NCBI GenBank assembly: GCA_963691705.1
Contig: OY829540.1
Coordinates: 47,404,158-47,468,157, forward strand
Reading direction: 5' to 3'
DNA length: 64,000 nucleotides
Source: Viola odorata
Lineage: Eukaryota > Streptophyta > Magnoliopsida > Malpighiales > Violaceae
Shown here: in pieces, positions 42,660 through 54,799 of the stretch
Layout of the letters: the number at the start of each line of letters is the position of its first letter
Numbering within the stretch: the first letter of the stretch is position 1
Notes under the pieces: generated by a model
Databases searched by the model: none
What the model was told of the DNA's origin: nothing
What the model saw: only the letters and a program-made list of their open reading frames with translations
Made by a program: the position numbers and the translations under genes

Positions 42660-44220
42660 TTTTTTTTTTTATAAAAAAGGAGGCTTAACGCCTAAAATAC
42701 ACAATCAGGATAAACTCCTTCTATCACCACCGTAAATGGTGGTTAAACTAATAGGAACAACATCAAACCACTGGAACTCAGGTCCCTGCGCAAAAGCTAA
42801 ATTGGCAAGCCCATCCGCTAAACCATTTGCTTCGCGATATACATGGATTACACGATAAACACATCCAGAGGCACGCAGTAAACCCTTAATGCGATGCACC
42901 AAGTCCATGTTTGCTACCGGTGAGGAGCGGTCCCTGTTAATAGCAAGCACCACACTGGCATTGTCGCATTGAATTTCCAAGTCGTACCTTCCACGCTCAA
43001 GGGCGTTTTGAACTCCATAAAGCATGGCCAACAGTTCCGCACGATACGCCGAACACTGCCCGAGGTCAACCGCGAAGCCACCAAGCCACAACCCATCTCT
43101 GTCCCTAAGACATCCTCCACCCGCAGCTCTTCGCGAGATCTGACGATAAGCACCATCCGTATTAATGGTAATCTTACCATCTTGGGCCGCTATCCAGCCG
43201 ACCGACACGGGCCTGTTAGAACCTCCACCTCCAACACCCAAACGAACAGTTGAAGCAGTCATGGCAGCTGAAGCCGCAGCTTTGACAATAGTTATTCTAG
43301 TAGCAACCGACACATGATTGTTTTTGAAGACAATCTCGTTGCGCCACTTCCACAACCACCAGCAGGAAAGCCCAAAGGTGAGACTCCAACTCGTGTCTGT
43401 ACCACTCATCCCACCCCCGTTCAGATTAGCCTCCATCCAATCGCGAAAAGACCCTTGACGAACCATGTTCCACACCGTAGTCGAAGCCAACTGACGCCAA
43501 AAGGACTTGGAGACTGGGCAATCACGAAGGATATGCTCTACAGACTCTTCCTGAACCCCGCAGCAAGGGCACAAAGCATGATCACTCATGTGACGCCGAA
43601 ATCGCTCCTGATTAGTCAGCAATCGTTGATGGCACACCAACCATAAAAACAAACGCACCCTTTGGGGCCCATCCCACTTCCAAGGCAAGCTCCAAATTCG
43701 ATCAACAGGACCATCCTTGAAACCGGCTACAAGAGCATACGCGGACTTTAAAGTGAAATCTCCACTCGAAGACCAACGCCAATAGCGTTGGTCCTTCCCT
43801 AGGGAATGGGCAGGAGGGCAACAGCTAGTGACGCAGGAAAAAAGATCATCATCCAAGTAGCATGCCAACAAGGAGGTATTCCACCTACCATCAGGAAGAA
43901 CCACCGTAGACAAACGCCAATCTCTGATGTTCAAGGGGATTTCCTCGCTCATGAGGTCGCATAAAGGGGTGTCACCCGCCCAATTATCATACCAAAATAG
44001 AATGTTCTGCCCATCACCAATGGACCAACAAGAGTTAGACCGAACCAAACCCCACATGTGACATATCTCGCGCCAAAGGGCAGTACCATTTTGAGCCCTA
44101 AGTTGAATCGGCCTCTCCTCCAAATTGACACTATACTTACCACCCAACACTCGGGCTCAAAGGCTATGCTTTTCGGTAATAAACCGCCATGCAAGCTTGG
44201 CCATAAAAGCCCTGTTAAAA
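42660..44220 (-). mobile_element. 5'-truncated LINE (plant L1 type) with poly(A) tail
   Basis: The minus strand ends in a run of A's (plus-strand T's at 42660-42671) after a short 3' UTR. The coding part starts abruptly near 44220, within the end of an RT (NRAFMAKLAWRF). This is the usual 5' truncation of target-primed insertion. I could not find a clear target-site duplication. Confidence 0.8.
42705..44150 (-). pseudogene. LINE ORF2 C-terminal part: zf-RVT and RNase H
   Basis: 481 codons open without a break. The order is the post-RT region (WREICHMWGLVRSNSCW, IGDGQNILFWYDNW), a zinc-binding zf-RVT domain (CPCCGVQEESVEHILRDCPVS at about residues 194-214), then an RNase H of RVT_3 type (ITINTDGAYR, AYRAELLAMLYGVQ, LEIQCDNASVV, HVYREANGLAD), with the Asp-Glu-Asp-Asp-type residues present. 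An in-frame TAG just upstream (near 44157) separates this from RT remnants. Full LINE ORF2 proteins have 1000 or more residues, so endonuclease and RT are missing. It cannot retrotranspose on its own. Confidence 0.88.
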
Positions 44221-45349
44221 TCTAAAACCAATTTTTTAAATAAAAAATTAAAAACCGAAGAACATCCGCCTCCCTGAAAGCTGAAGGGACAAAATAAGAA
44301 AGAGGTGTTTTCAATCTTGTAAGAATCGTTTACTTCATTTTGAGGTCATGTTTATGGAGAGGGGAAAAAAGAAAAATATATTTTGTAGTTGTGGAATAAT
44401 TTTAAACTTTACCACGCTTTATTTTCTTTAAGCCAACAAAAATAATTCTAATTAGTTGTCTTATATTTTTCAAGTGGTTAATTATGATTAATTATAACAA
44501 GGAAATCGTTAATAAATTTACAATATTACTGCCAAATATTCTAATTTTAAAATCTGATATTATAGTTAAAAATGATATTAAAAATAACTGTTTTAACAAA
44601 AAGTAAATTCTTTTCCAAAAAAACAAAATGAAAGGGATGTGTCGCATTTGCTGCTGGCCCGTACCAAATGAAGTCATCCTTTGTCAATTGTAGTGAAGCC
44701 GTAATTAGGCCCAATGAAATAGCAGCATAAGACGCCTTTTTTTTTTTTGAACAGCCGATAAGCAACAGAAAACAGCAGCAGTATTTATCAGTTGTAATGT
44801 TGTAACAATAGAGTTAAACGACGTAGCAGATAGCGTCGTGAAATTTAGGGTAGGCCCGCTCAAGATAAGGACGACACAAACGTTGTGCCCAGCTGGACTC
44901 TTGATCTCACTCTGATTTTTTTGGGGAAAAAGTTGTGTTCTTCTTGTCCGTATTCTTATTTCTAATCCTTGTAAAGGAAAATTGGTGGGGAAACAATGTT
45001 CCCCTTCTTCTCTTTTCTCAAGTTACCAAATTTATTAAATTTACAATTTTTAATATATATTTTATATTAATTTAGTCCTACTATTATTATAAACTCATTT
45101 TTTTCATTAAATTTTACGCATCAGCTTACCCACTTGGCACTATAAATAATGATAAACGCTATAAATAATCACTCATAATTTAATGATATTGTTTTTTCAT
45201 TAGAAATAATGATTACAAAAAATAATAACTAAAATAAAAAGGTTAAATATGAAAAAAATTGGATTTTTTCTTGAATAAAAATAATGCAAGTAAATCTACG
45301 GTGTCAATTAGATCACTCGATCACGTGAGATTGAACTGAAAAAATAGTC
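44221..45349. other. Intergenic DNA, no gene seen
   Basis: AT-rich; short frames near 44492-44765 are not supported. Nothing recognisable as an element or RNA gene. Confidence 0.5.
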
Positions 45350-46920
45350 AAATACATGGTTATGATTCAAGTATTAATTGATCATTGATGCAAAGATTTT
45401 CGTTCCTGATTTATGGAGAAGTTATAGCAACCAAGTACTCTTAGGTTCCCTCCTTTCCACCTGCAACAAGTTTCTTAAAGGTACTCTTATTGAGAAACCC
45501 TAATTAATTTAGCAACCTTAAGGTACTCTTATAGCTTTTAGACCTAATCATGCATTCACTCTAGTCTCAAAGAGCCTTGAGCTGAGATCGATCTAGTTAT
45601 TTGCTTATCCTTCGGGCTTTGTAATCCGCAACCTTCAGGAACTACTATAATTGGATAGAATAGAGATCAAGATGATCAGACTTAAACCTAACATGAACAA
45701 TATTGACATTAAATCAATAAATGAATGAACACAAATACATAAACTATAACAAATAATTAGATCCCACAATTAAACTGAATCATAAACATGTATTGCCTTC
45801 ACTAAGAAAGGAAAATTTAGCTAGAATTAAACATAATTAACAATAAAGGGAAAAATAAGAAATTGCATAAAAATCCTGTCTTCTACGGAAGAAGACGACG
45901 AGAGTAGAGTTTAACTGATAGAAAATAAAACCCAGAATTCCAAGATTTAATTCTGAGAATTAAGGGAGAGAATATATAATATTTTCCCCTCTTAATTATC
46001 TCATAAAATTCAAATTTGGAAGTTGTTGATCGCCTGCCGAAGGCGTAAAAAATAGTTGTAATAATGAACATAAAAATGGGGTAAAATACAACTTATCACT
46101 GTCCACAATGGACTTGCAGATGGTGGTAAGAGGATCATCCACAGAGACCTCTAGGGAAATGTAGTTCTTGATTGACTTCCTCATCACTGAAATTGGTTGG
46201 TTGATTCTGAAACTAACACAAAAGATAACAATTAAGAAGTTAAAATAATCTTAGTCAGGGGCTTAGCCAAGACAAAATATTATGGTGAGAAAATTCAAGT
46301 GGTGGAAAACTCTTGGTAAGGGCAATCTGAGAGCTCCGGTTCTTATGTTTTGATCACTGATTCAGTAATGTTCATCTCTACATCCATAGCGCTGCTATAG
46401 AATGGAAGGACTCTTGTCCACTCCTGCTTCCCTCCTCTTCTAATTACCTGGCGGGTGCTCCAATTCCTGGTAATCCTAACCAAAAAACACCTTGCTGGTT
46501 AAAGGGTTTATTCTTTTGGCTGGTGTCTTGAATGGATGTTCGCTTCCTCAATGGTTTAGGGGAAGGCATCACCTAGCCCAAGCCACCTCCCAATCGTGGC
46601 CCTAGGTTGTCAATCTCGTTTGGACTATATCATTTATTTCCTACTAGACTTCGTGATAGTTGTCTACTTGGCCTATCCGGTTTCGCTCGTCCCCTTCTAG
46701 GCTGACTATAACTCTTCTCTACTAAAATCTAAGAGTGATCAAGTCTTAATTCTAGCAAGTAAGCGGTTTGTTAAATCAGGAAATAAGATGATTACAGGTG
46801 GAGAGATTATGAAGGATGTTTAGATCTCACGAAGCATAAGAACATGGCTCATCAACCCTTACCAAGAATCGATGTTTAGCTAGACATACTCATGGAAGAA
46901 AGATGAAAATCTGATTGCAT
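45350..46920 (-). repeat. Decayed LTR-retroelement sequence
   Basis: Phrases such as GGTACTCTTAGGTTCCCTCC and CCTTACCAAGAATCGATGTT parallel phrases in the LTR at 47084-48419 (GGTACGCTTAGGTCCCCTGC, CCTACCAAGAACAAGATATT). The part at 46048-46405 is the reverse complement of 49968-50330. It looks like pieces of one or two old LTR elements; ends are not identifiable. Confidence 0.5.
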
Positions 46921-47083
46921 AAAAGAAATTAATTTTGTAAATTCCCAACCGGAAAATTACAGAGCAAAATGTAACTATTGTCTAAGGAAAAAGAGAAAGA
47001 GAGAGTCGAGAGTCCCTTTCTACCAAAGTTTCTCACAACCTTTAAATCAATTGTCTCATAATCTGATTCTATCTTGATTGTGT

Positions 47084-48419
47084 TGTCGAGGCACATACAA
47101 ATATAATAATAAAAACCTGCTATTAAATGCACAATAAATTGTATATAGTGGCAGCAGGGTCGAACACAGGGACTAAGGGTAGACACTGACTTTCATGTGT
47201 GACTAGGGCAAATAGACCGAAACGGTAACAAGTGAGGGGTTGTGAGAGTGTTGATTAATCTAATTATAAACTAAGAGTGTAATAACAAGCAATAATAAAA
47301 TAAGTAAGAAATCAATAGAGAGAGGGTCCTCAGTAGAAATCTATCTTCGGTTGCATTTATGGTCGGCCGGTCATCGGTGCAAGGATCGTCTACCCCTAGC
47401 TGATAGACGCGCTATAGGGACCAGGTACGCTTAGGTCCCCTGCTTACCTTCATAATAGAAGCTACCCCAAGGTACGCTTATGGGATAACCTTGACAATCC
47501 GCCGTCCTCCAAGGTACGCTTATGGAGACAATACTCGGATGCCCATGAAGAGGAGGTAAGACACGTCTAGGGCGAGACACTCGGTATGCTCGAGGCACCA
47601 CCCTAATTACTCGTTTAACCTAGCTGAATGAGACCAGGAACCCGATTACTTCCAAACTGATTTTCTACTTTACCCTGCAGCTTCGCGTTAGTTATAACAA
47701 CAGAGATGACTTTAATCAGCTAGGTCTAGCAGCTAGTTGGCCAGACTAGAAACAACCTTAGTAGATTTGACAAGAATTCATTAAACAAATAAATACAAAC
47801 CAGTGGTATATTAATATCAATTCGACCTCATGGCTTTCCTAAGCAACCTTCGATGATTCCTACCAAGAACAAGATATTTAGCTACTCATAAAAAGTAAAA
47901 CAAATAAATAAAAAGAAGAAAATACGAAATAGTATTAAATGTTACCGGCCGGAGCAAAGCTCCGGTTTATTACAAAGCTACTGGAAAAAGTCTGGGAGAA
48001 GAGAGAGGTGGAAGAAGAAGAAGAGAGAAAGAGGCGGAAGAGAGAGCCTTTCTTCAAACCCTAATTATTCTAATATATATATTAAATAAAATAGAAGTCC
48101 TAAGTCTAATAGAACTAGGTTTTCCTTAATTATGCCTTTGCTGAGCTGGGAACACAGAGGGAAAGTCGGAGAATCAGCCGGATTTATTAAATTTCCTTTT
48201 CCGCACTTTCTATTTTCTTCAGTTGGCCTATGAGCGATTAGCAGCTCGGCCCAGATGCTGGAAACACTCCAAAATCCAGTGAATAATGCATGTTTTTGGA
48301 ATTTCCTCTCCTAAAGCCTGAATCTGCAATAAGTAAAGAAATAGAGGCTAATCAGTAGCATCAAGATCCAAAAAGGGCTAGGAAAGGAAGAGAAAATGTG
48401 GACAAAATACATCATATCA
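47084..48419 (-). repeat. 3' LTR of the Athila-like element, about 1.34 kb
   Basis: On the minus strand it runs from TGATATGATG to GCCTCGACA, so it has TG...CA ends. The right edge adjoins a purine tract (GTGTGGGGATGTT on the minus strand). The left part holds GGCAGCAGGGTCGAACACAG on the plus strand, a phrase I know from ends of Athila-type LTRs. The partner LTR is outside the window, so the edges rest on these signals alone. Confidence 0.65.
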
Positions 48420-48433
48420 AACATCCCCACACT
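48420..48433 (-). other. Polypurine tract of the Athila-like element
   Basis: The minus strand reads GTGTGGGGATGTT directly before the TG start of the LTR. The plus-strand phrase CATCCCCACAC followed by CTCGAGCA is usual just inside Athila 3' LTRs. Confidence 0.55.
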
Positions 48434-48660
48434 ACCCCAATGCTCGCCCTCGAGCATTACACTTAAAAACATCACCTCGTTAGGAACACACAGTCTCAAT
48501 CCAAAACACACAGAAAACTGACCGCCTCCACTTACACCTCGATCGAGCAGTACGCCACCCTTCTTCCTAGATGAACTCTGCACCACTCTTAAGGAATAAC
48601 GAAACCAGAAGAGTAGCTTTCCTACATCAGCCTGCAGCATGCAATCCTCATAGGATAATG

Positions 48661-48800
48661 TATTTTTCACTCACGCTCAGAAATAGAGTTAGGTGTTTAC
48701 ACTCATCAATGCGAATGACAATGCACAAAACCAAATTTGTAATAGCGACCCGAGTACGGAGAACACATGCACATGCAATCATATGATCATAGAAACTTTG
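48661..48800. other. Conserved non-coding block A in the Athila-like element
   Basis: CACTCACGCTCAGAAATAG, GTGTTTACACTCAT, AATGCACAAAACCAAATTTG and CACATGCACATGCAATCA match the second half of block A in both Tat-type elements (2936-3166, 58768-59012), in the same order. Confidence 0.7.
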
Positions 48801-49139
48801 CAAGGGTAAATCAAGAGAATATGTTGGAGAAGAGGGTTCAAAAAAGAGAGAAGGAAGGATAAAGGTTTTCTTAGCTGGAAGAAAGCAAAATGGTGAGAGA
48901 GCCTTCTGGAGACAGTGGCACGGGCAAGACAGAGAGCGTTGATGGAGAGTGGGGGTATTCTGCTCTTCGTAAAGTGTCGTTGGTCTTCTGATTTTTGTAA
49001 TGCTCTGCTCCAGTTCTGATTTGTACTCCTCTTTTGTTCAGATTTATTTATTTTTCGTTTTTTTTTTTTAAAAAAATTTTTAAAGAAGAAGAAAGAACAA
49101 AAGGGAGCATACACGATGTTTTAAACTTTTGAACTGGAG

Positions 49140-50400
49140 CAGTAAAATTTTCCTTGGGCGTCTTGATTGCATTCCATTTCATCATATTTTTACTGTACAT
49201 TTACCTATTATCTGGACAGTAAAGCTATTGATTTTCCATAATTTTCCCATGCTTTCACAATCTTTGCATTGGTGCTGATTATTGTAGGAGAGAAATTTCT
49301 GGAGCATAAATCAGGCAGTCTTGGCCAAGATCACGAAACAGGCTGCAGCTGGAGAATTTTGACAAAAGATAAAGATGCGAGCTGGCAATTACAGCTGCCC
49401 AACTGATTTTAAAGGATGAGGACGACCAGCCATTAAATCCTAGATAGGATCTCCCTCTATTTAAACATTATCACCCCTTTTTATTTAAAAAGATGGTTAT
49501 TATCTTTTTAGATTATTTAGGAGATTGAGTTGGAGAAGGACAAGGGAGTTTTAGCTTATTATAGCTGAACTTGTTCTCTTCTCCTTGACTACGCAGACAT
49601 ACTCTTCTTCTCTTCTCTCTCTCTCCACCATTTGTAAACAATTACTTTGCTCCGTGAATTAAATTCACGGATTTAATTTATTTCATGCAATCAAGTATTT
49701 TTATTATTCATCCATGAGTATCAGTAGCTAATCACCATTCTTGGTAAGAGCTCGAGGGCTATGTTTCTTATATTTCGTGAAATTTAATTACTCTTAATAA
49801 TCTCTATTTCTGTAATTATTTATTTTCTGGTTTTTTACTTCCTTGTTAAAGTTTAGAATTGACAACTCAGATTTTAGCTTGGGAGACCCAATTAAATGAA
49901 TAATACAATTCAGACCCGACTGACAACTGTGGGCCTCGACTGACAACCGAGGGTAAACTTGAGTTGGGCGTTGTCTTATCCACAGCAGCGCTGCAAATAT
50001 AGAGATGAATACCATTGAATCAGTGATCGAATCATAAGAACATAGCTCGCTCATGCTCTTACCGGGAACCTTCTTTTTACTGTTTTCAATCTTGACCCCC
50101 TGTCTTGGCCAAACCTTTAACCAAAACTATTTTGAACTATTTAATTACTTTTATTTTAATTTTAATTTTTAGAATCAACCAACCAAACTCAGTGACGAGG
50201 AAGTCAATCAAGAACTACAAACCCCCCGAAGTCTCTGTGGATGATCCTCTTATCACCATCTACAAGTTCCTTGTGGACAAGTGATAAGTTGTATTTCTAC
50301 CCCTTTTTCATATCTATTATACACTTATATTTGACGTGCTCGACACGCGATCACGTCTGATCTTTAGTGTACACTTGATGTTAACGTCTCGGCCTAGCGA
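49140..50400 (+). mobile_element. Inserted retroelement fragment in opposite orientation
   Basis: The sequence reads as an LTR-to-leader region on the plus strand: a CTCTATTTAAAC TATA-like box at 49453, a CT-rich stretch with TTTGTAAACAATTAC (49595-49650), then leader sequence ending GTCTCTGTGGATGATCC (50228). Its last 360 bases are the reverse complement of 46048-46405. No coding sequence and no clean ends. It separates blocks A and C of the Athila-like element. Confidence 0.5.
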
Positions 50401-50554
50401 TTGATTTTTTATGTTGCTCACTGAATGCTTTGATTTGATTTGAGCGTTTAGGCCGAGCCATTGGGAATCTCCACACTAAAGTTTTTGTCTTTTTCCATTC
50501 TGCATTCGCTTGCCATACTACTACTTTCAACATCTTGGTCTAGCAGTTGGATGT

Positions 50555-50695
50555 ATCCTTATAGTTCCGGATCTCTGTTATAATTTCGAAACTCTGTCAT
50601 AATTCTGGAACTCTGTATTAGTTCCGGTACTCGTCTTTGTTATAGTTCCGGTTTCTGTATAGTTCCGGTTCCGGTCTCTGTATCTGCTTTCTGCT
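50555..50695. repeat. Short tandem repeat, TAGTTCCGGTCTCTGT type
   Basis: About eight imperfect copies of a 16-24-base unit (TAGTTCCGG, TCTGT) in the 3' region of the Athila-like element. Confidence 0.75.
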
Positions 50696-50902
50696 TCTCG
50701 GTCTAGCAGCTCGATACCCCCACATCAAAGATGTTGTTTCTCTCTGTCCCACCTTACTACTGCCAGAAGACATCTCTCACCTGCTAAGAAAAGAAAAGAA
50801 TGTCTCAAGTAGTCAGAACGGTGGTAAAATAAAGGGTTAAGCAGCAAGGGTGAGGAGATAAAAAGCAAGAAAAAAGATAACAAAGAAGACTGCAAAGTTC
50901 CT

Positions 50903-51095
50903 AATCATTTCATCGCATTCCCATGTCTAATCGTGCCTATACCCAGGGGTCTCATGCAAATCCAGCCAGCACACAATCATGCATCCACTCAACAATAAAA
51001 TGCGGCATGGAAGCTCAAACACTCACATGGCAAGATATAATGATTGCAAGCAGCTAGGGCAAAACATAGTTATAAGAGCTAACAGGCAGTATGGT
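50903..51095. other. Conserved non-coding block C in the Athila-like element
   Basis: TTCCCATGTCTAATCGTGCC, TCATGCAAATCCAGC, CACTCACATGGCAAGATA and ATAAGAGCTAACAGGCAGTA align in order with block C of the two Tat-type elements. It is more diverged than those two are from each other. Confidence 0.65.
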
Positions 51096-51459
51096 GTGCA
51101 AGCGGTTCCGGTGCAGTGGGTAAAGTCTCTGTGTGTAGTGGGCCTATTTTGTACATTCCATCCAAGGTGATTTTCAAAACAGGGGTAGTGCAATCTTAGC
51201 AAAAGGTAATTTCCAGAAAATCAAAGTTCACAAAATCCTAAAAAATCGAAAAAATTACCCAAAACAAAACAAACACATAAGTGTCCCTCCCCACACTTAA
51301 GCAACACATTGTCCTCAATGCGAAGAGGGAACTCAAACAAAGGCATACGAAAAGAAAATAATAATAAAGATAAAATAAAGAGAAAGGAGGGATGAAACGT
51401 GGGTTGCCTCCCACAGAGCGCCGCAGTTAACGTCTAGGGCAAGACAATGGCTACACTGA

Positions 51460-53074
51460 TCAGTTCAGGTCAGGTGGGTCCACCATGGGGGGATGGAAAC
51501 CCTCGTGGAACAACTCCAATATGTGGTCATGCACTTGAAAAATAAGGTCTGTGTCCATACACCGAATAGCAACTATACCAGGATCATACACCTACGTGAC
51601 TAGGTAAGGGTCGGTCCATCGAGACTGCGATTTCCTGGAAAAGAGCCTAAGACGAGAATTGTAAAGTAAAACTTTATGTCCAGTACCAAAGGTCTTAGGA
51701 TAGAGCAACTTATCGTGATGAGCTACTGTGTTGGCGATGTCTTTGGCAGTCCACAAAGCTAGGTGAGCATTCAGAATCTTGCCCTTGCTGGTCGCGGTAG
51801 TGGTGGCAGCAGGGGCAGGGGCTATTGTGGTGATGAGAGCGGTCATAGTGACGACTGGAGTTACTGCCATGGTGGTGGGGACAGCAAGAGTGGGTACGAA
51901 GGCTACCGGAGCTAGTTGAGGAGCGTCTAAGGCTGGTGAGAGTGTCTTGACGTCGACGTTCGTCCACCCAAGGGCCTTACGGCATCCTTTGAGTGTGGAT
52001 ACCAGTTCGCGCTCCTCAGCAGGATCGAGCTCGCTAGAGATAATCACCGGGAGTGTATCTTTCTCGCCAAGGTAGGCGTACTTGAGGTACGAGGGCAAGC
52101 TGTTCAACTCTGACTTTGGGTCTTGCAAAAGAGATGGGAGTTTAGTGTGATCAACGGGAAGAGGAGAAATAATAGAAGGAGGAGGGATAACAGAATGCTC
52201 TTCCAAATCAGTGATGACTTTATGCAACTCAAGTGGAGTCACAAGTGTCAAGGCCAAGGGGTCCAGTGCTGCAGGCGGGATACTCCTGTCTAAGGCAAGC
52301 TGCAAAGAATCATCAGTATCAAGTTTAGAAATATTAGTAGTAACAGGGGCAGCAATATTAACAAAGTTTACGCTAGAAAAATCGGTGGGGTGTGTTGTAT
52401 CGTCAGGCATATTGAACTTGATAGTCAAATTCAATAGTGATGGAGGCGTCGTGGACATCAATCTTTGCTCTTTCGGTCCGGAGAAAGGGTCGCCCAACAA
52501 GCATGTTCGAGGCCTTGACGGACTGGTCACCGTCCATATCGATCACGTAGAAGTCAGCTGGATATATGAAGTCCCCAACCTGCACCAAGACGTCCTCAAT
52601 AACACCCTCGGGTAGGATAACAGATCGGTCCGCTAGTTGGATCGTGGTCTTGGTGGGGCTGAGAGGTCCAAGGGCAAGACTGTTGTATATCATCAAGGGC
52701 AAGACGTTGATACCTGCACCAGAATCACACATAGCTCTACCAATGTCAGTAGTACCGATTTTACATGGGAGGGAGAACATACCTTTGTCCTTGCACTTGA
52801 GTGGTAGCTTCCGTTGGATTGCTGCCGAGACGTTTGCACCTACACTAATCTTTTTCACACCTATCATGTTACATTTGTTAGCGCACCAATGTTTCAAAAA
52901 TTTAGCATAACGAGGAATATTTTTAATAGCCTGCAAAAGGGGAATGTTAACTTGAACTTTACTAAACATATCAAAAATTTCCTTCTCTTCCTTATCCTTT
53001 TTCGTTTTGACTAACCTGTGGGGAAAAGGAGGTTCTAGAACCTTAATGATGAAGTCTTTAGAGAATTCAGATTA
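51460..53074 (-). pseudogene. pol: Protease and integrase C-terminus joined without RT
   Basis: The protease is a retropepsin: LPCKIG, then AMCDSGAGINVLPLMIYN with the catalytic D-S/T-G, and MLVGRPFLRTERAKIDV. A frameshift near 52405 moves to a second frame, which keeps LPSYLKYAYLGEKDTLPVII and KALGWTNVDV. Full elements run into RT here. This one instead has an Ala/Thr/Pro/Val-rich stretch (about 51900-51780) and then integrase C-terminal sequence (HKVLLYNSRLRLF, KSQSRWTDPYLV). The join stays in frame. A TAG at 51592 precedes about 43 more codons to a TGA at 51460, and a TAA lies at 53072. The whole RT, RNase H and integrase core, some 700 residues or more, is missing. Confidence 0.82.
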
Positions 53075-53864
53075 CTCATCAATCTTGATGGGTGTACCTG
53101 GTTTCCTAGAAGTGTAGATCCGCTTTTCTTTCTTGGCAGTCGCTTCAACGTCCTTCGGTGCAGGCTCAGGATCCAGTAGTTCAGCTTCTTGGGTAAGCTG
53201 TTCGCTGGAGGGTATTTGTGTACCGCTACGAAGCGTCATGGTACAGACAGCATGTTGCGGGTTGAGTTCTAGTTGAGGTGGCATGCATCCTTGGTTTTGT
53301 ATCTCTTTTATCTCTGTAGTCAAAACACTCAACTGTTTTTGCATATCAAGAATAATATTTATTATCTCACCGGACAGTGGTGCCAGAGGCGCTGGTTCTT
53401 GAGGAACTTGATGTTGAAAGTGCTGAAGGTTGAGCGGTGACTGACTAGGGTACTGGTACTGCTGCGATGAATGACTAGGCCAAGACGGTTGTGGATTATT
53501 GTACCAACTTTGGTTAGGATGGTGCCAATCTTGGTCATAGTTGTTGGTATAAGGATCAAACTGCTATGAGGCTCCATTATAATTACCAACCGTATTAACT
53601 TGGAATTCATTAGGAATGTAGGGGCACGCGTCGGTTGGATGGTTAGAAAAGTTATGAAACCCATGTGTCTTGCCCTGGACAGGTTATCTTGCGGCTAAAA
53701 CCTGAATCATACTAGTGATAGTGGTGAGCTGTTTTGCAGCAGCACGAATGTCTTGGGCGTTGGCCATGTTGGGAAATTCGCGGGGGGGGGGGGGGGGGGG
53801 GGGTTGTGATGTTTTCAGCATCTAGGTCTTGACGCAGAAGGGAATTGGAATTGTAGGATCTGGT
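53075..53864 (-). pseudogene. gag: Gag C-terminal part of the Athila-like element
   Basis: The minus-strand frame includes DWHHPNQSWYNNPQPSWPSH and MQKQLSVLTTEIKEIQNQGC, then AVCTMTLRSGTQIP, the LRSG motif typical of the gag/protease border in Athila and Tat elements. Stops occur at about 53563 and 53072. Further 5', a 22-base G run would encode polyproline. The start of gag lies beyond the insertion point at 53877. Confidence 0.7.
53782..53803. repeat. Run of 22 G (homopolymer)
   Basis: An unbroken G run on the plus strand, within the gag remnant of the Athila-like element. Its length may be an assembly artefact. It could form G-quadruplexes. Confidence 0.9.
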
Positions 53865-54799
53865 CCAGATGTCCTGTTGTCGCGCCTCGAAATTTAAAAA
53901 AATTCGCGAGTGTGCAACGAAATTTGGGACCTTACAATGCTCGGCGTAAATGGACGCCTCGCAACATGCAATGAAGTCGCAACCCTAATTTGGTTGCTAG
54001 GTTTAGGGAACCTTTATCGTCATGGCATAGGAAATATAATAAGTAAAAAAACTAAAGGCACAAAAAGGGGTCTGGGGAAGGTGTTAGGCACCCGAGACAC
54101 ATCCGAAAACGGTTACCGGTTGATGAGAGAGGTGTTTAAAAAGGTGTTTGAAAAATGCGTTTTGAAAAAGGGGGCCCTCAGAGGAATCGCCACTTTAGTC
54201 TTTTCTATGATCGTGATCGTTCAGGAATAATTAAAACATCTTTCGGACGGGGTTACCGTTTATCGAGATCGATTGATTATTCCTGACCGTAACGTGATGG
54301 GACTGAAATTTCCGTAAGACTGAATGAGCGCCCTCTTTTTTCATCATCGGGCCATGCATGATTAACCTAATTACTACGTGATTCTAACATGGATTGCTAA
54401 CAGAGTACAAATTTAAATGATAAGTTTTTGAAGTGAAAAACTGAAGTGGGATCGAAAGTCCCCATGTACATACAGTCAATACAAACGAGAATTTGAAATC
54501 AGATGAACATGGCATTTTAAGCAAATCTTTAAACACGTTGTTCATGTGGATTGATTTTAATTCTAGCAGTTCTATATATATCATGCATACAGTTGATATT
54601 TGCAGAAAGCATCGAATAAATAAAAAGGACTTGTGAGGCGTACTTTCGAGCGAAGCTTGAAATTAACCTACAAAACGAGAGTGTTAGTGATAGCTTGAGA
54701 AATAACTAAACAATCCTATGAGTGCAAAAATTTAAATGACAGTTGATTGCATACGTAAAATGATGGATTTTACGCATACGAGATTTAAATGATGACATG

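Larger units (their letters stand above)
47084..53877 (-). mobile_element. Athila-like Ty3/gypsy element lacking RT, interrupted by a Tat-type element
   Basis: The minus-strand order is: gag C-terminal part (53860-53075), protease (52969-52403), a frame ending in the integrase C-terminus (to 51460), a long non-coding 3' region, a purine tract (48420) and an LTR (47084-48419). Its gag upstream of 53877 is cut off by the LTR of the second Tat-type element, and the rest presumably lies beyond the right edge of the window. No RT, RNase H or integrase catalytic core is present. A separate piece in the opposite orientation (about 49140-50400) seems to have inserted into its 3' region. Confidence 0.78.

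Noticed and set aside
42969..43646. Plus-strand frames opposite the LINE
   Set aside because: They are antisense shadows of the zf-RVT/RNase H frame, which has clear domain motifs.
53362..53664. 100-codon protein starting MGFITFLTIQ
   Set aside because: It is a shifted frame of the gag remnant; the adjacent frame gives recognisable gag sequence.
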